Of a stretch of DNA of 64,000 bases, positions 10,767-21,757 are shown piece by piece (positions within the stretch are counted from its first letter, which is position 1; every line of letters begins with the position of its first letter). Under the pieces are notes generated by a model that worked only from the letters and a program-made list of their open reading frames with translations, did no database searches and was not told the DNA's origin. The translations under genes were made by a program, and so were the position numbers. This DNA is from Eopsaltria australis (lineage: Eukaryota; Chordata; Aves; Passeriformes; Petroicidae): NCBI GenBank assembly GCA_034509425.1, contig JAVTVJ010001162.1, forward strand, positions 124,001 through 188,000. Reading direction: 5' to 3'.

Positions 10767-13700
10767 ATGCAGACCAGGAAGAAATACATTTTCCTGACTT
10801 TCCTTGCCTCTTGGCTCCTGCTTTTCTTCTTCGGAGGGGATCAGCTGCGCCGTTTCTCTTTCTTTTCGGGGAGGAAAGCCGAAGCCCGGAGGAGCTGGCC
10901 CCGCTGGACGGATCGGTCCCTCCTCAAAAGCTTTGCGGACCCCGAGGAGCTGCAGAGGGATGGGGACCCTTCCGTGCTGTCCCCCCGGGAGCGGCGGGCG
11001 GCGTGGCTGAGCGCCTCCAGGAGCAGCAGCTGCCGGATGGAAACCTGCTTCGACTTCTCCAGGTGCGAGAGGCACGGCTTCAAAGTGTTCACCTACCCCC
11101 AGGAGCGGGGCCAGCCCGTCTCGGAGACCTACGGCAAAATCCTCAGCTCCATCGAGCGCTCCCGCTACCACACCCCGAACCCCGAGGAAGCCTGTCTGTT
11201 CATCCTCGCCATCGACACTCTGGACCGCGACCACCTCTCTGCCCAGTACGTCTCCAACGTGGACGAGAGGATCCGCGGCTTCCCGCTCTGGAACGGCGGC
11301 CGGAACCACCTCATCTTCAACCTCTACTCGGGCACCTGGCCCAGCTACACCGGCGAGCTGGGCTTCGACATCGGCCAGGCCATGCTGGCCAAGGCCAGCT
11401 TCGACACCGAGAGCTTCCGGCCCGGCTTCGACATCTCCATCCCCCTGTTCTCCAAGGAGCACCCGCAGCGCGGCGGGGACAGGGGGTGGCTGTCCCAGGA
11501 CTCGGTGCCTCCCAAAAAGAAATACCTGCTGGTGTTCAAGGGGAAGCGGTACCTGACGGGCATCGGCTCCGGCACCCGCAACGCGCTGCACCACATCCAC
11601 AACGGGCAGGACATCATCTCCCTCACCACCTGCAAGCACGGCAAGGACTGGGAGAAGCACAAGGACACGCGCTGTGACAAGGATAACGTCGACTACGAGA
11701 GGTGAGTTGGAGTTGGGGTGAGAAAGGAGGGTCTGAGGCGGTGGGACACCCCACAAATGTTCCTGCCTCTCTATAGGGTGCAGCCGTGACCGTCTGTGCT
11801 GGCTGGACCTGCAGAGAGGGAAGTTTTGGGCTCTCCCGAAATGGATGAGGGTTTCACTGCACAGTGGGGAGCGAGGCGCCGACTGCTCAGGGCTTCCCTG
11901 CTCTGTATTAAAGTTGGAGTAATCTGGCGAGAGCGGCTCTTATCTGCAATCGCTGCCACCGCCTCTAATACGATTTCCCTTTTTCCGAACGCTGATGAAT
12001 GACGCTTTTCTTCTCCCCCCTCCCGCTCTCCCCCAACATAAACGTTTCTCTTGGAGATGAGCCCGAAACATCCCCCCCTCGCTGGCTCCACTGAAAATCC
12101 CACAAAACTGGCGGGTCTGTGGGCGTCCCAGTGTGGGCAGCCCCGAGCTTAATTGGTGGTGGTGGGTGGGGGTCCCCCTGTGTCCCCCGTCACAAACGGA
12201 CATGGTGGCAGCAGCGTGGGATGGACACACTGCCGGAAAAATTGGGATCTGTGAGTTCGGGGGGTTCCGTGCTGCAGGGGCACACTCCGGCTCCCCACCT
12301 CCCCATCCCAGTACAACACAGACCCCATCCCACAATGGGCAGGTCCCCATCCCACTGCCTGGGGACATCCCCCAGCCACCCAACCGGCGAGCAGATGGGG
12401 GAGAGGCCACGTTGGGCATCATCCTCAAAGCGTCTTAGGAGGTGCCGGGAGGTAAAAGTGGAACTGGGGTGCTGGAACTGGGATTAGCTGGGGCTTTGGG
12501 ATGGGTCAGACACCACATGACCCTGTCTGGAGGGTGCCACCAGCTCAGTAGGGTCAGCACTTGCAGCAAAATCTCTTTGGGATGGGGCACGGCAGGACAG
12601 TGGGGTTGGCAGGACAGGGGGATCGAGGTCAGCCCCACACTGAGCCAAGGGGCAGTGGGATGAGAATTCTCCCCTATCCGCCCACCCAGGTAATCCCCTA
12701 ATGCTGTTTGCAAATACAGGGAGATTTACACCTCTCCCAGGATGGCTTTGGGCCGAGGATCGATGGGGAACACGTGGCACAGGGCGGCGCGCTCGTGTGT
12801 GACCCCGAGCCTCCGCCACCCCGCTCGTCCCTCTGGGACACCGGGCAAAAACCGCCGGCATCTCCAGCAGAGCCAGCTCTGCCCGACCTCCCGCGGGGAC
12901 TGGTGCCCTCCTGCCCCTGGAGATGTTCCCAGACTCGGGCAGGGGACAGGCCAGCGGGGAGGGGACCAAGTCAGACCCCGGCGGCCCCGCTCACCCGGTG
13001 TGTCGGGTGCTGCCACGGTGGCGGCATCTCGGGGAGTAGAGGAAGGCCCTGCTGAGGGTTCCATCATCCTCCTCACTCCCGAGGGGCTGCCCCTAACAAT
13101 CCGGTTCTGTGCTGGGATAAAGGGCGGCTTGTGGCAGCGCTGCGGAGCTGCCCCGCGCCCGGAGCAGTGAGCGCGGGCCGGTCCCGGCTCTGCGGAGCCG
13201 CCGGTGCCGGTGGCACCGTGCCTGGCCCGAGCCGCGGAGGGGCCTGGCGAAGGGAGCGCGGCGGGCGCCCGGCCCGGCTCCTGACAAAACAAGGAAGCCC
13301 TGACGGCGATTGCCCGGAAACCGCAGAGCGTCAGGAGCAAAGTATTTCCATCGGGAGCTTCGGCCCCGCAGCCCGGCCGGCGCCAGGCTCCCCACGGCAC
13401 CGCGGCTGCCGGCGGGGGGAAGCCGCCCCCCGGGACCGGTCCCGCTGCCCACCCGGCCCCGGCTGCGGGAATGGCCCCCGGAGCTGCCGGGGGTCATGGC
13501 AGGGTTCGGGGTCTCCGAGGACAGGTGACAGCAGGGTCTGGCCCTGGGAATGTGGCTGTCGCTGCTGTGGTTTCCTGGGGGAGTCTGAGTCGCTGTCACC
13601 CCTCCGGTTGCCCGGTCAGGAGTTTGGGTGTTAACGAGTCAAAGGTTTTGGCATCCTTTGGAGGCATTGGGGAGGTTCATCCAGAGGCGGATTTTATTGT

Positions 13701-16700
13701 AAAACTCCGTGCCTTGGCATTAGGGCTGATTTCCCGCATCCTGGGGTGCCGGGACGAGCCAGGGTGCTCCAGCACCCACGGAGGTGACACCGCCTCAAGT
13801 CCCAGCCTGGCACCGTAGGGAGACCCTTCCTCCCGTAGACCAACACATTTCAAGGGCTCTTTTTGGCCTCCCACCCACCCGGCTGGACCATGCGAGTCCC
13901 CCCCAGCCCATGCAGGACCGGCTGCCCCTCCCCGCGGGCAGGAACAAACGGGGTCTGTCCCGACCTAAAGTCAATATTGGATTTTCCGGCGCGGCCGCAG
14001 GGACCCGGCAGCGGCCGAGCCTCTCCCAGCACGGCACAGAAGGGGCTTTGACGGCCCCACGGGCGAGCCCGGCCGGGGGGGCCGCGCTGTCGGCACCCAG
14101 TGCCCCCCCCCGAACGCTGCCAGGGCAGGCAGGGCTGGTCCTGCCCAGCAAGTCTGGGCACGGCACAGGAGTCGCTGCAGTTTCGGGCTCGAGGGTTCGG
14201 GTGCTGGCCCTGCGTGGGGTGTCATTGCTGGAGGGTGGGAGGAGCTGGGTCCTGCCTTCGGAGGGCTCTGGGGTCCTATCCTGACCCCCCTTCTTTAAGG
14301 AATGCCCAGGTACATCCCTTCATCACCCAGGAGATCTCTGCTCCCACAAAACCAGGGATGTTCGGAGCCAAAATCAGCTCAAACCGACCCTAACGCTGCC
14401 CTGGGCTGGCTCCACACCTGCCAGGTGCCAGCGGCACCCCCGGGATGCTCACAGGAACAGGAGGGGAGGGGGCCGTGCCTGACCCCCACCCCATCTCCCA
14501 CCCCAGGTTTGACTACCATGAGCTGCTGCACAACTCCACCTTCTGCATCGTGCCCCGGGGCAGGCGCCTGGGCTCCTTCCGCTTCCTGGAGGCTCTGCAG
14601 GTACAGGGTGGGCAGAGGGACGGGGCACCCCCCTCACCGGGGTCCGGGGGCTCTGTCCCAGCCTGCGGGGTCCCTCCACAGGCCGCCTGCATCCCGGTGC
14701 TGCTGAGTGACGGCTGGGAGCTGCCCTTCGCCGAGGCCATCGACTGGGGCAGAGCTGCTGTCGTGGGCAGCGAGAGGCTCCTGCTGCAGGTACCGGGACC
14801 GGATCCTGCCCCACGGCGGGCACCAGACCCCCAGTCCTAATGCCAGTGGTGGTGGAGCCCCCCGACCAGTCTGGCAGGTGCAGGAGGGTCTGACCCAGCC
14901 TGGAATGGGGGTCCCACTGCAGCTGCAGCCCTGCTCATCTCGGGGGGAAGGTGGGGAGCAGCTTCCCAGGCACAAACCCTTGGGAATCCTGGGCCCGATC
15001 CTGCCCCAGGGAGAAGAGGGGCAGCACCACAGGGGGAGGGTGGCACCACTTCCTTGGGCAGGCGCTGTCCCTTGGGGCGGCTGGGATGGTTGGAGGGGGC
15101 AGAGGCTGAGGTGAGGGCCCTGCTGCTCCTGCCCGCACAGATCCCCTCGGCCGTGCGCTGCATCCACCCGGAGCGGGTGCTGGCGTTCCAGCAGCAGACC
15201 CAGTTCCTGTGGGACACCTACTTCTCCTCCGTGGACAAGATCGTGCACACCACGCTGGAGGTGAGCCCCCCACCCCGAGCCCCCCTCCCCAGCTGCCGGG
15301 GTCGCAGCCGGGGTGCTGGGAGCATCACTCGGGCCTCTGGCAGATCATCAAGGACCGGCTGTCTCCGCACCGCTCCCGCTCCCGCTTCCTCTGGAACGCG
15401 CTGCCCGGGGGGCTCCTGGTCCTGCCTGACTTCTCCACCCACCTCGGGGATTTTCCCTTCTACTACCTGCAGCACGGTAGGATCCTGCCTGCCCCGGCTG
15501 AGCACGGCAAACCCGGGGCATGCCACACCTCCTGTCCTTTCCCACCCTTTTTTCAGGCTACAGCCCCTCCAGGAAGTTCACGGCTTTCATCCGGGCGGTG
15601 TCGCAAGCAGGGTCCTTGTCCCAGCCCCTCCTCAGGCTCATCCAAGCCGTCTCTGGGTCCCAGTACTGCGCCCAGGTGGGAGGAACTGGATCCCGCTTCA
15701 CTCGGTGCAGCTCCCGGGGGTCCGGCGGGATGGTGGGGATGGGTCCTGTGGATCGGGGAGGGGATGGGTGCGTCTAGGGATGGGAGGGGGTGGCTGATGG
15801 TGTCACCTTTGGCTGGGCAGAGCTGTGTCCTCACCCCTCTGGGGTGGAGGTGGGACCACCTGGGGGTTTATCCTGGTCCAAACTGCCGTGAGATGGTTTT
15901 GGGATGGTCTGGGCTGGAGAAGGGAACCAGCAAACCCCTCCGGACACTCCTGTGCTCCCCCCTGCAGATCGTGGTGCTGTGGAGCTGCGAGAAGCCACCG
16001 CCCCCGAGCGGGAAATGGCCCCAGAGCACCGTGCCTCTGACCATCATCCAGGGCAGGAGGAAGGTGAGGGGCGGGACACAGGCAGGGATCCGGCATACGG
16101 GCAGGGATCCGGGACACGGGCAGGGATCCGGGACACGGGCAGGGAGCCGGGACACGGGCAGGGGGCCGGGACACGGGCAGGGAGCCGGGATCCGGGCAGG
16201 GGGCCGGGACACGGGCAGGGATCCGGGACACGGACAGGGATCCGGGACACGGACAGGGATCCGGGACACGGACAGGGATCCGGGACACGGGCAGGGAGCC
16301 GGGACACGGGCAGGGATCCGGGACACGGGCAGGGATCCGGGACACGGGCAGGGATCCGGGACACGGGCAGGGAGCCGGGACACGGGCAGGGAACCGGGAC
16401 ACGGGCAGGGATCCGGGATACGGGCAGGGAGCCGGGACACGGGCAGGGAACCGGGACACGGGCAGGGGGCCGGAGCAGCCGCCCCACGGCACAGCCCAAT
16501 CTCTCTTTCCTCCCTCCACAGCTCAGCGACCGCTTCTTCCCCTTCGAGGCCATCCAGACGGACGCGGTGCTGAGCCTGGACGAGGACACCATCCTCTCCA
16601 CCAGCGAGGTGAGGCCACGGTCCCGGGTCCCTCGGGTGCTCAGTGGTCACCACACGGCTGTCCCCATGTCCCCGCGTCCTCCAGGGGCAGCGGTGATCCC

Positions 16701-17489
16701 CTCCCACGGGTCCCCGCGGTGGGTGACACTGCAGCGGGTGACACCGTGCCCATCCCGTGCCAGGTGGACTTTGCCTTCTTGGTGTGGCGCAGCTTCCCCG
16801 ATCGCATCGTGGGCTTTCCCACGCAGAGCCACTTCTGGGACGCCGAGCAGGAGCGCTGGGGCTACACCTCCAGATGGACCAACGAGCTCTCCATCGTCCT
16901 CACCGCCGCCGCCTTCTACCACAGGTACCCGGCCGGGGAGGGGCTGGTGGGGCCGGGGAGGGGCTGGTGGAGCCGGGGAGGGGCTGGTGGGGCCCGGAGG
17001 GGGCTGGTGGGGCCGGGGGGCTCGGCCACATCCCGCCCCTCACCCCGCTCTCCCCCCAGGTACTACCACAACCTCTTCACCGAGTACCTGCCCGCGGGGC
17101 TGCGGGAGCTGGTGGACGGGCTGGCCGCCTGCGAGGACGTCCTGATGAACGTGCTGGTGGCCGCCGTCACCAAGCTGCCGCCCATCAAGGTGACCCAGCG
17201 GAAGCAGCACAAGGAGGCGGTGTCCCAGCAGGCGGAGTGCAGCGATGGGGCTGCGGGGACCCCCCCGCCCGGGCAGCGGAGCCCCTCAGCCCCGCACTCC
17301 GCTGCTGCCAAGGCGAAGGGCACGGCCGGCAGCCGGCGTTTCTCCCAGCGCCAGGACTGCCTCAACCAGTTGGCCGACTGGTTTGGCTACATGCCCCTGG
17401 TGTCCTCCCAGCTGCGCCTCGACCCCGTCCTCTTCAAGGACCAGGTCTCCGTCCTGCGCAAGAAATACCCGAGCTTGGAGAAGCCGTGA
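10767..17489 (+). CDS. EXTL1: Exostosin-like glycosyltransferase 1
   Basis: Golgi type II membrane enzyme of heparan sulfate synthesis; the mammalian protein adds alpha-1,4-GlcNAc to the growing chain. Ten coding exons: 10767-11701, 14507-14600, 14682-14789, 15141-15260, 15344-15476, 15557-15675, 15968-16063, 16522-16608, 16764-16924, 17060-17489. All are GT-AG and in phase, giving 760 aa (human 676). Residues about 7-24 form a hydrophobic anchor after basic QTRKK. The exostosin (GT47-like) domain spans roughly 85-430, with [20 protein letters not shown] in exon 2. The GT64 domain fills the C-terminal third and contains [18 protein letters not shown] with an acidic D555-E-D557. The protein ends SLEKP, as I recall for human EXTL1. 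A low-complexity insert occupies roughly residues 670-705. Location between PAFAH2 and SLC30A2 separates it from EXT1, EXT2, EXTL2 and EXTL3. Confidence 0.95.
11702..14506 (+). other. EXTL1: EXTL1 intron 1, with an internal CpG-rich patch
   Basis: The largest EXTL1 intron. It contains an AT-richer patch at about 11870-12010 with a GATA-like CTTATCT, and a CpG-dense patch at about 13130-13500 that could be an internal or alternative promoter. No coding exon was recognised inside it. Confidence 0.5.
16075..16470. repeat. EXTL1: 19-bp minisatellite in EXTL1 intron 7
   Basis: About 21 tandem copies of a 19-bp unit, GCAGGGATCCGGGACACGG, with variants carrying GAGCC, GGGCC or GAACC. The array fills nearly all of the 458-bp intron (16064-16521). 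A 454-aa frame running through it is an artefact. Confidence 0.95.
16925..17037. repeat. EXTL1: 20-bp G-rich repeat in EXTL1 intron 9
   Basis: Roughly four copies of GCCGGGGAGGGGCTGGTGGG starting at the splice donor and filling most of the intron between 16924 and 17060. Confidence 0.85.
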
Positions 17490-17602
17490 GGCTGCCGGGG
17501 TCGGGGCCGGCTCCGGGTGTCCCGTTCCCGGTGCACGGAGCCCTCCGGGAGCGGGCGGTCGCTGCTGACGGGGTTTTACTCGTTATTGGGTTTTACCAGT
17601 GC

Positions 17603-17608
17603 AATAAA
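17603..17608 (+). terminator. EXTL1: EXTL1 poly(A) signal
   Basis: AATAAA lies 114 nt past the EXTL1 stop codon, giving a short 3'UTR. Confidence 0.75.
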
Positions 17609-18065
17609 GGAGGGCGGAGAGGAAGGATCCGGATGGTGGCTGTGGGATGTGGGGGGAAGCACCGGGGGCAGCAGCTTTTGGGTGCTCCAACACTTCTGCC
17701 GTCGGCATCTTGGGAATAACCCGGGCAGCTCCCCCAGCCCTGCGGGGAGGGAGAGTCCTTCACCCTCCCGAGGGCAAACAGCGGAGCGATAAGAGGCGTG
17801 TGTGACCTCCCTCCCCCCCTCCGGCTGGGTGCCCCGCAGTCCCTGTGCACCCAGCACCCCAGTGCCTCACAGCGCTCCCCGGAGAAGGGAAAAGCGGTGT
17901 TTCAGCTGCCTTTCCTCCCAGCTAAATGGAAATAGGGAATATTTTTGGTTAGCCTCCAACAGCCGCTCTCAGGCTGCCACAGGCCTGGGTCTGTCCTTGG
18001 CTCCTGCAGATACCCGAGATAACACCCAGACCCAACATCCCCCCACACATCCCCGTGTGCTCTGC
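17609..18065. other. Tail-to-tail spacer between EXTL1 and SLC30A2
   Basis: About 450 bp separates the two convergent poly(A) signals. No exon, repeat or RNA gene was recognised. Confidence 0.6.
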
Positions 18066-18071
18066 TTTATT
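18066..18071 (-). terminator. SLC30A2: SLC30A2 poly(A) signal
   Basis: The minus strand reads AATAAA 42 nt past the SLC30A2 stop codon. The 3'UTR would be very short. Confidence 0.65.
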
Positions 18072-18112
18072 TTCCGCACATAAAAAGTCCCTCCGGGCCT
18101 CGAGGGCGGGAG

Positions 18113-20521
18113 TCAGTCGCGGGGGGGCTGGCATTCCCGGCAGTCCCGCATCTCCTCGGAGTAGCTCTCCACCTGGATGGTGGTGGTGTGGAAGCGGAAG
18201 GCGCCCTGCAGCCGGGAGCTGGCCTCCTCCAGCACCTCCTGCGCGCTGGCAGCCGCGTCTGCCGGGAGGAAATTTGGGGATGTGGGGGTGCGGGGGGATC
18301 CTGACCCTCCCACTCAACATTGTGACACCCACTGTTGGCCATGTGCGCCGAAAGCAGCGGCTGTGACACCCCTGTATCCCCCGCTGTGACACCCCTGTCC
18401 CCCCGGGGGTGGCACTCCTGTCCCCCCCGCGCTGTGACACTCACTGCTGGCGATGTGCGCCGAAAGCAGCGGCTGTGACACCCCTGTCCCCCCCTCTGTG
18501 ACACCCCTGTCCCCCCGGGGGTGGCACTCCTGTCCCCCCCGCGCTGTGACACTCACTGATGGCGATGTGCACCGAGAGCAGCGGCTGCGCCGCCGTCAGC
18601 GCCCAGATGTGCAGGCTGTGCACGGCCTCCACGCCCCGCACCGCCAGCAGCGTCTCCCGCACCGCGTTGAAATCCATCCCTTTGGGGGTCCCTGCGGGGG
18701 CAGAGTGGCTGGAGCTGCAGGGACGGGCCCACGGCACCCGTGGGTGACCCCCTGGCCCATTCCCCCCCTCCCGGGGGGTCCCTACCCTCCATGAGGACGA
18801 GGAGGACGTCGCGCAGGATGGTCAGCGTTGTCCCCAGCACCAGCGCAGAGAAGAGGAAGGTGCAGATGGGATCCACGAACTTGTACTCGGGCTGGAGGGG
18901 GTGGGATGGGGTGAGGCCCCTCTGGCTCTGTCACCTCACCCCAAATCCCCATCAGGACCAGCAGGGCGGGCACTCAGTCCTCTCTGCCTCGCCCTGTGCC
19001 TGGCCACGGCTGTCTGGAGCCGCTGTCCCCGTGTCCCCAGCACCCCCTTCGCCCCCAGTGGCACCCAGACCTTGAAGAAGATGATGTAGGAGGCGATGAG
19101 GACGCCGACGCTCTGCAGCAGGTCCCCCACCACGTGCACGAAGGCGGCTCGGACGCTGGCGTTGGGCTGCTCGCCCGCTGCCCCGTGGCTGTGCCCGTGC
19201 CCCGTCTGGTGCAGAGCCACCCCCATCCTGCGGGCAGGGCACTGGTGACACCTCAGGGGCCACCGGGCTCGGGGAGGGGACACCCTGGGAGGGCAGGGGA
19301 CACCCTGGCCGTACGTACACGATGTTGACGGCCACGGCGCAGGCGGAGGTGATGAGCATCACCCCGCCCTTGATGTCGTAGTCACCCGAGAGCAGGCGCT
19401 GGGCCCCCAGGTAGACCAGGACCCCCGTCACCACCCAGATGGAGAGCACGGAGAGCAGGGCCCCCAGGATCTCTGCGGAGAGACCCCGCCCCACATCGCT
19501 GCTTCACTGCCGGGCCATCCCGACCCCCATTCCCGGCTCCTCCGCAGGATCCGGGCACAGTGGGGGCACCCGGCACTCATCCCCGGGGATGCTCCTTGCA
19601 CAGGGCTGGCAGCGCCTCTGCCTTGCCCTGTTTATGGTGCCAGGACTTTGCCAGCGCTCCCCAGGCCCTCAGGGCACCCCAAAGCCCCTGGTCCCCGCGG
19701 GGAGGGCACCCTGGGATGCTCCGGTGGCATCCCCGAGGCGGTGCCACCGCGTTACCTGCCCGGTGCCAGCCGAAGTTCATGGTTTTGGTGGGGGGGCGTG
19801 AGGACACCCAGAGTGCAAAGAGGCTGATCATGATGCTGGCAAAGTCCGTCAGGAGGTGGGCAGCGTCCGTCAGGATGGCCAGGCTGTGCGCCAGGTACCC
19901 GCCTGCGGACACAGGACATCGGGGGGACATCGGGGGGACATCGGGGGGACATGGCGGGGGTCCTGCCCCGAGCTGGATCTTTTGACCCCCAGGAAGCAAA
20001 CACGGAGCTCTGGCCGCCCCCCCAGCAGGGAATCGGGACAAGAGGGGCTCTGGGCGGCACTCGGGGGTGACCCCACCCCACCGGACCCTGCACCCAGCAC
20101 TCACCCACGGCTTCCCCCACCATGAAGAAGAGGCAGATGCCAGCGGCCAGGTAGAGCTTCCTGCGGGCCCGCTGCTGCTGGCCGGCGTGGCCGTCGGCCC
20201 CGCGTGTGTGGCAGTGCTGGCCACGCCGTGTCCCCAGCTCCAGGGCGGGCGCCTGTCCCTGCAGCGCGTTGTGCCCGTCCTTGTGCGCAGCCCCCACGTA
20301 GGACCTGCCGGGCAAAGCCGTGGCTGGGGCTGGAGGGGGGCTCGGAGGGCTTTGGGGAGAGGGCTGGACCCTGAATGCTCCCCCCCAGGCGTTCCCCGGC
20401 CAGACCCCACTCGGGAGCCGCACAGCAAAGAGGGGGCACGGCATCCCCAGCCCCCCCGGGCACCCCCGTACCCGCCTGTGCCCTCGCTCAGGAGGTGCCG
20501 CTTCTCGTCGCCGGCTGCCAT
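18113..20521 (-). CDS. SLC30A2: Zinc transporter 2 (ZnT2)
   Basis: Cation-diffusion-facilitator protein moving Zn2+ from cytosol into vesicles. Eight coding exons in gene order: 20472-20521, 20105-20304, 19756-19902, 19319-19472, 19071-19227, 18786-18891, 18557-18691, 18113-18258. Phases close to 364 aa (human 372). Six membrane helices are readable. The metal-site pairs are H99-x3-D103 in [10 protein letters not shown] and H215-x3-D219 in [12 protein letters not shown] His-rich loop, [10 protein letters not shown] (residues 190-199), joins helices IV and V, and the cytosolic C-terminus ends in [15 protein letters not shown]. The start is [14 protein letters not shown]; downstream exons align with mammalian ZnT2. 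Paralogues ZnT3 and ZnT8 are similar, and position next to EXTL1 and TRIM63 decides for SLC30A2. The 3' end of exon 7 is the last unit of a 112-bp tandem array. Confidence 0.94.
18321..18587. repeat. SLC30A2: 112-bp tandem repeat that includes the SLC30A2 exon 7 donor
   Basis: Units begin near 18321, 18433 and 18545 with an exact 112-bp period. The third, partial unit contains the real 3' end of exon 7 and its donor. The other two, inside intron 7, carry copies of the exon end and of the donor (GCA|GTGAGT near 18444 and ACA|GTGGGT near 18332, read on the minus strand). Confidence 0.85.
19915..19955. repeat. GGGGGGACATC short tandem repeat
   Basis: Three to four copies of GGGGGGACATC in SLC30A2 intron 2, directly beside the exon 3 acceptor. 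Confidence 0.8.
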
Positions 20522-20618
20522 CCTCCTCCGGCTCGGGGGGGTCGGAGCGGGTGACCCCGGCGTGTGGCCGGCGCTGGTGGCAGCCGGTGGCCTCGGCTCG
20601 TGTGAAGAGCCGGGATTC

Positions 20619-20761
20619 GTGTGCAAATCCCGCTGGAGGAGGGACGGCCAAGCCGGCTGCAAAGCGCCCGCGGAGCCTGCCCCAGGCTGGGCCCCCTCGC
20701 CCGCCCCCCGGGGGGCTGCGGCTGTGGGGGGATTGCTCAGGAACCCCCAGGAACTGCACAC
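20619..20761. promoter_or_regulatory. SLC30A2: Two metal-response-element cores upstream of SLC30A2
   Basis: TGCACAC, matching the MTF-1 core TGCRCNC, occurs on the minus strand at 20625-20619 and on the plus strand at 20755-20761, about 100 and 235 bp upstream of the start codon. Zinc induction of ZnT2 through MTF-1 is known in mammals. Seven-base matches arise by chance, so this is suggestive only. Confidence 0.35.
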
Positions 20762-21520
20762 CCGGGCTCGGGGGCAGCCCCCGAGGCAGAGGGGGATGGA
20801 ACATCCTCATGTCCCCTCCAAAGGCACACGGTGAGCCCCCCTCCCCGCTTTGGGGAGCCCTCGGAACCCTCCGGTTTAGATCCGTGTGCTGGACAAGCCT
20901 GGAGCCCCCTCCACAGCAGGGAGTCCTGTCCCCCGCCCGGGGTGAGCGGCGTTAATTATTCTGGGGTTAATTGCACTTGTGGCTCAGCTCTAGGGGCTGC
21001 CTCAGTTTCCCCTCGGCCCCCGCTGAGCTGGAGTTAGGTTTTTGCAGGATTTAAACCATTTACGGCGTACTTTTGAATTTAGGATGTATTTCTGCATTTC
21101 TGGTGTATTTTTTCATCCAGGGTGTATTTTTGAGCTCAGTCAGCAGCAAACCAGCAGCTCGATGCCAAGGCCATCCCCATTTCGGGGGCTGGCACAGCCT
21201 GGAGCATCCTTAGCCCGCCCCGTGCCACATCTCCAGCCCAGGGCGAGCTCTGGAAAGGGCATCCCATCCCCAGGAGATAAATCCTGCCGGGTGCCGACCT
21301 GTTACATCCCGGGCAGGCGGCCAGGAGCGGCTGCCAGCACTGCCAGAGGTGCTAATGAGGCTGGAAATTAAGAGCTGGACCGAAGGTGTCCCTCTGCCAC
21401 GCCGGGTGCTGGCAGGGACGCCGCTGATGGCACCAGCCTGGCAAACCCGTCCCCGGTGCCCACCGCGGGGCTGGCGAGCCGGGAGCGAGAGGCGAGGAAG
21501 GAAATAACCACCCAAAGCAG
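20762..21520. other. Spacer between SLC30A2 and TRIM63
   Basis: Upstream flank of SLC30A2 and downstream flank of TRIM63. About 21040-21140 contains several loose copies of GGTGTATTTTT. No exon recognised. Confidence 0.5.
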
Positions 21521-21757
21521 CAGTTTTCTTTACAAAATACACAAATTTCAAATCCATGACAATTATATACAAAAGAAGGGAATTATAAAACGTGCGGAAT
21601 TGTCCTATTTGCACCCGTATAGAAAAGTGTCCTGTGCTGGAGCAGGCGCCGGCTCGCCAGGCTGCCGGTCCCCGCCGTGTGTCCCCCCCATCCCGAATCC
21701 GTCGCCGGACATCCCGTGCCCGGGGGCGTCTCTCCCGCGCCGGCAACGTTGCTGTGG

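Noticed and set aside
15209..16573. A 454-aa frame through EXTL1 exons 5-7 and intron 7
   Set aside because: It reads through splice sites and is filled with repeated [15 protein letters not shown] units of the 19-bp minisatellite. The spliced EXTL1 model explains the real exons.
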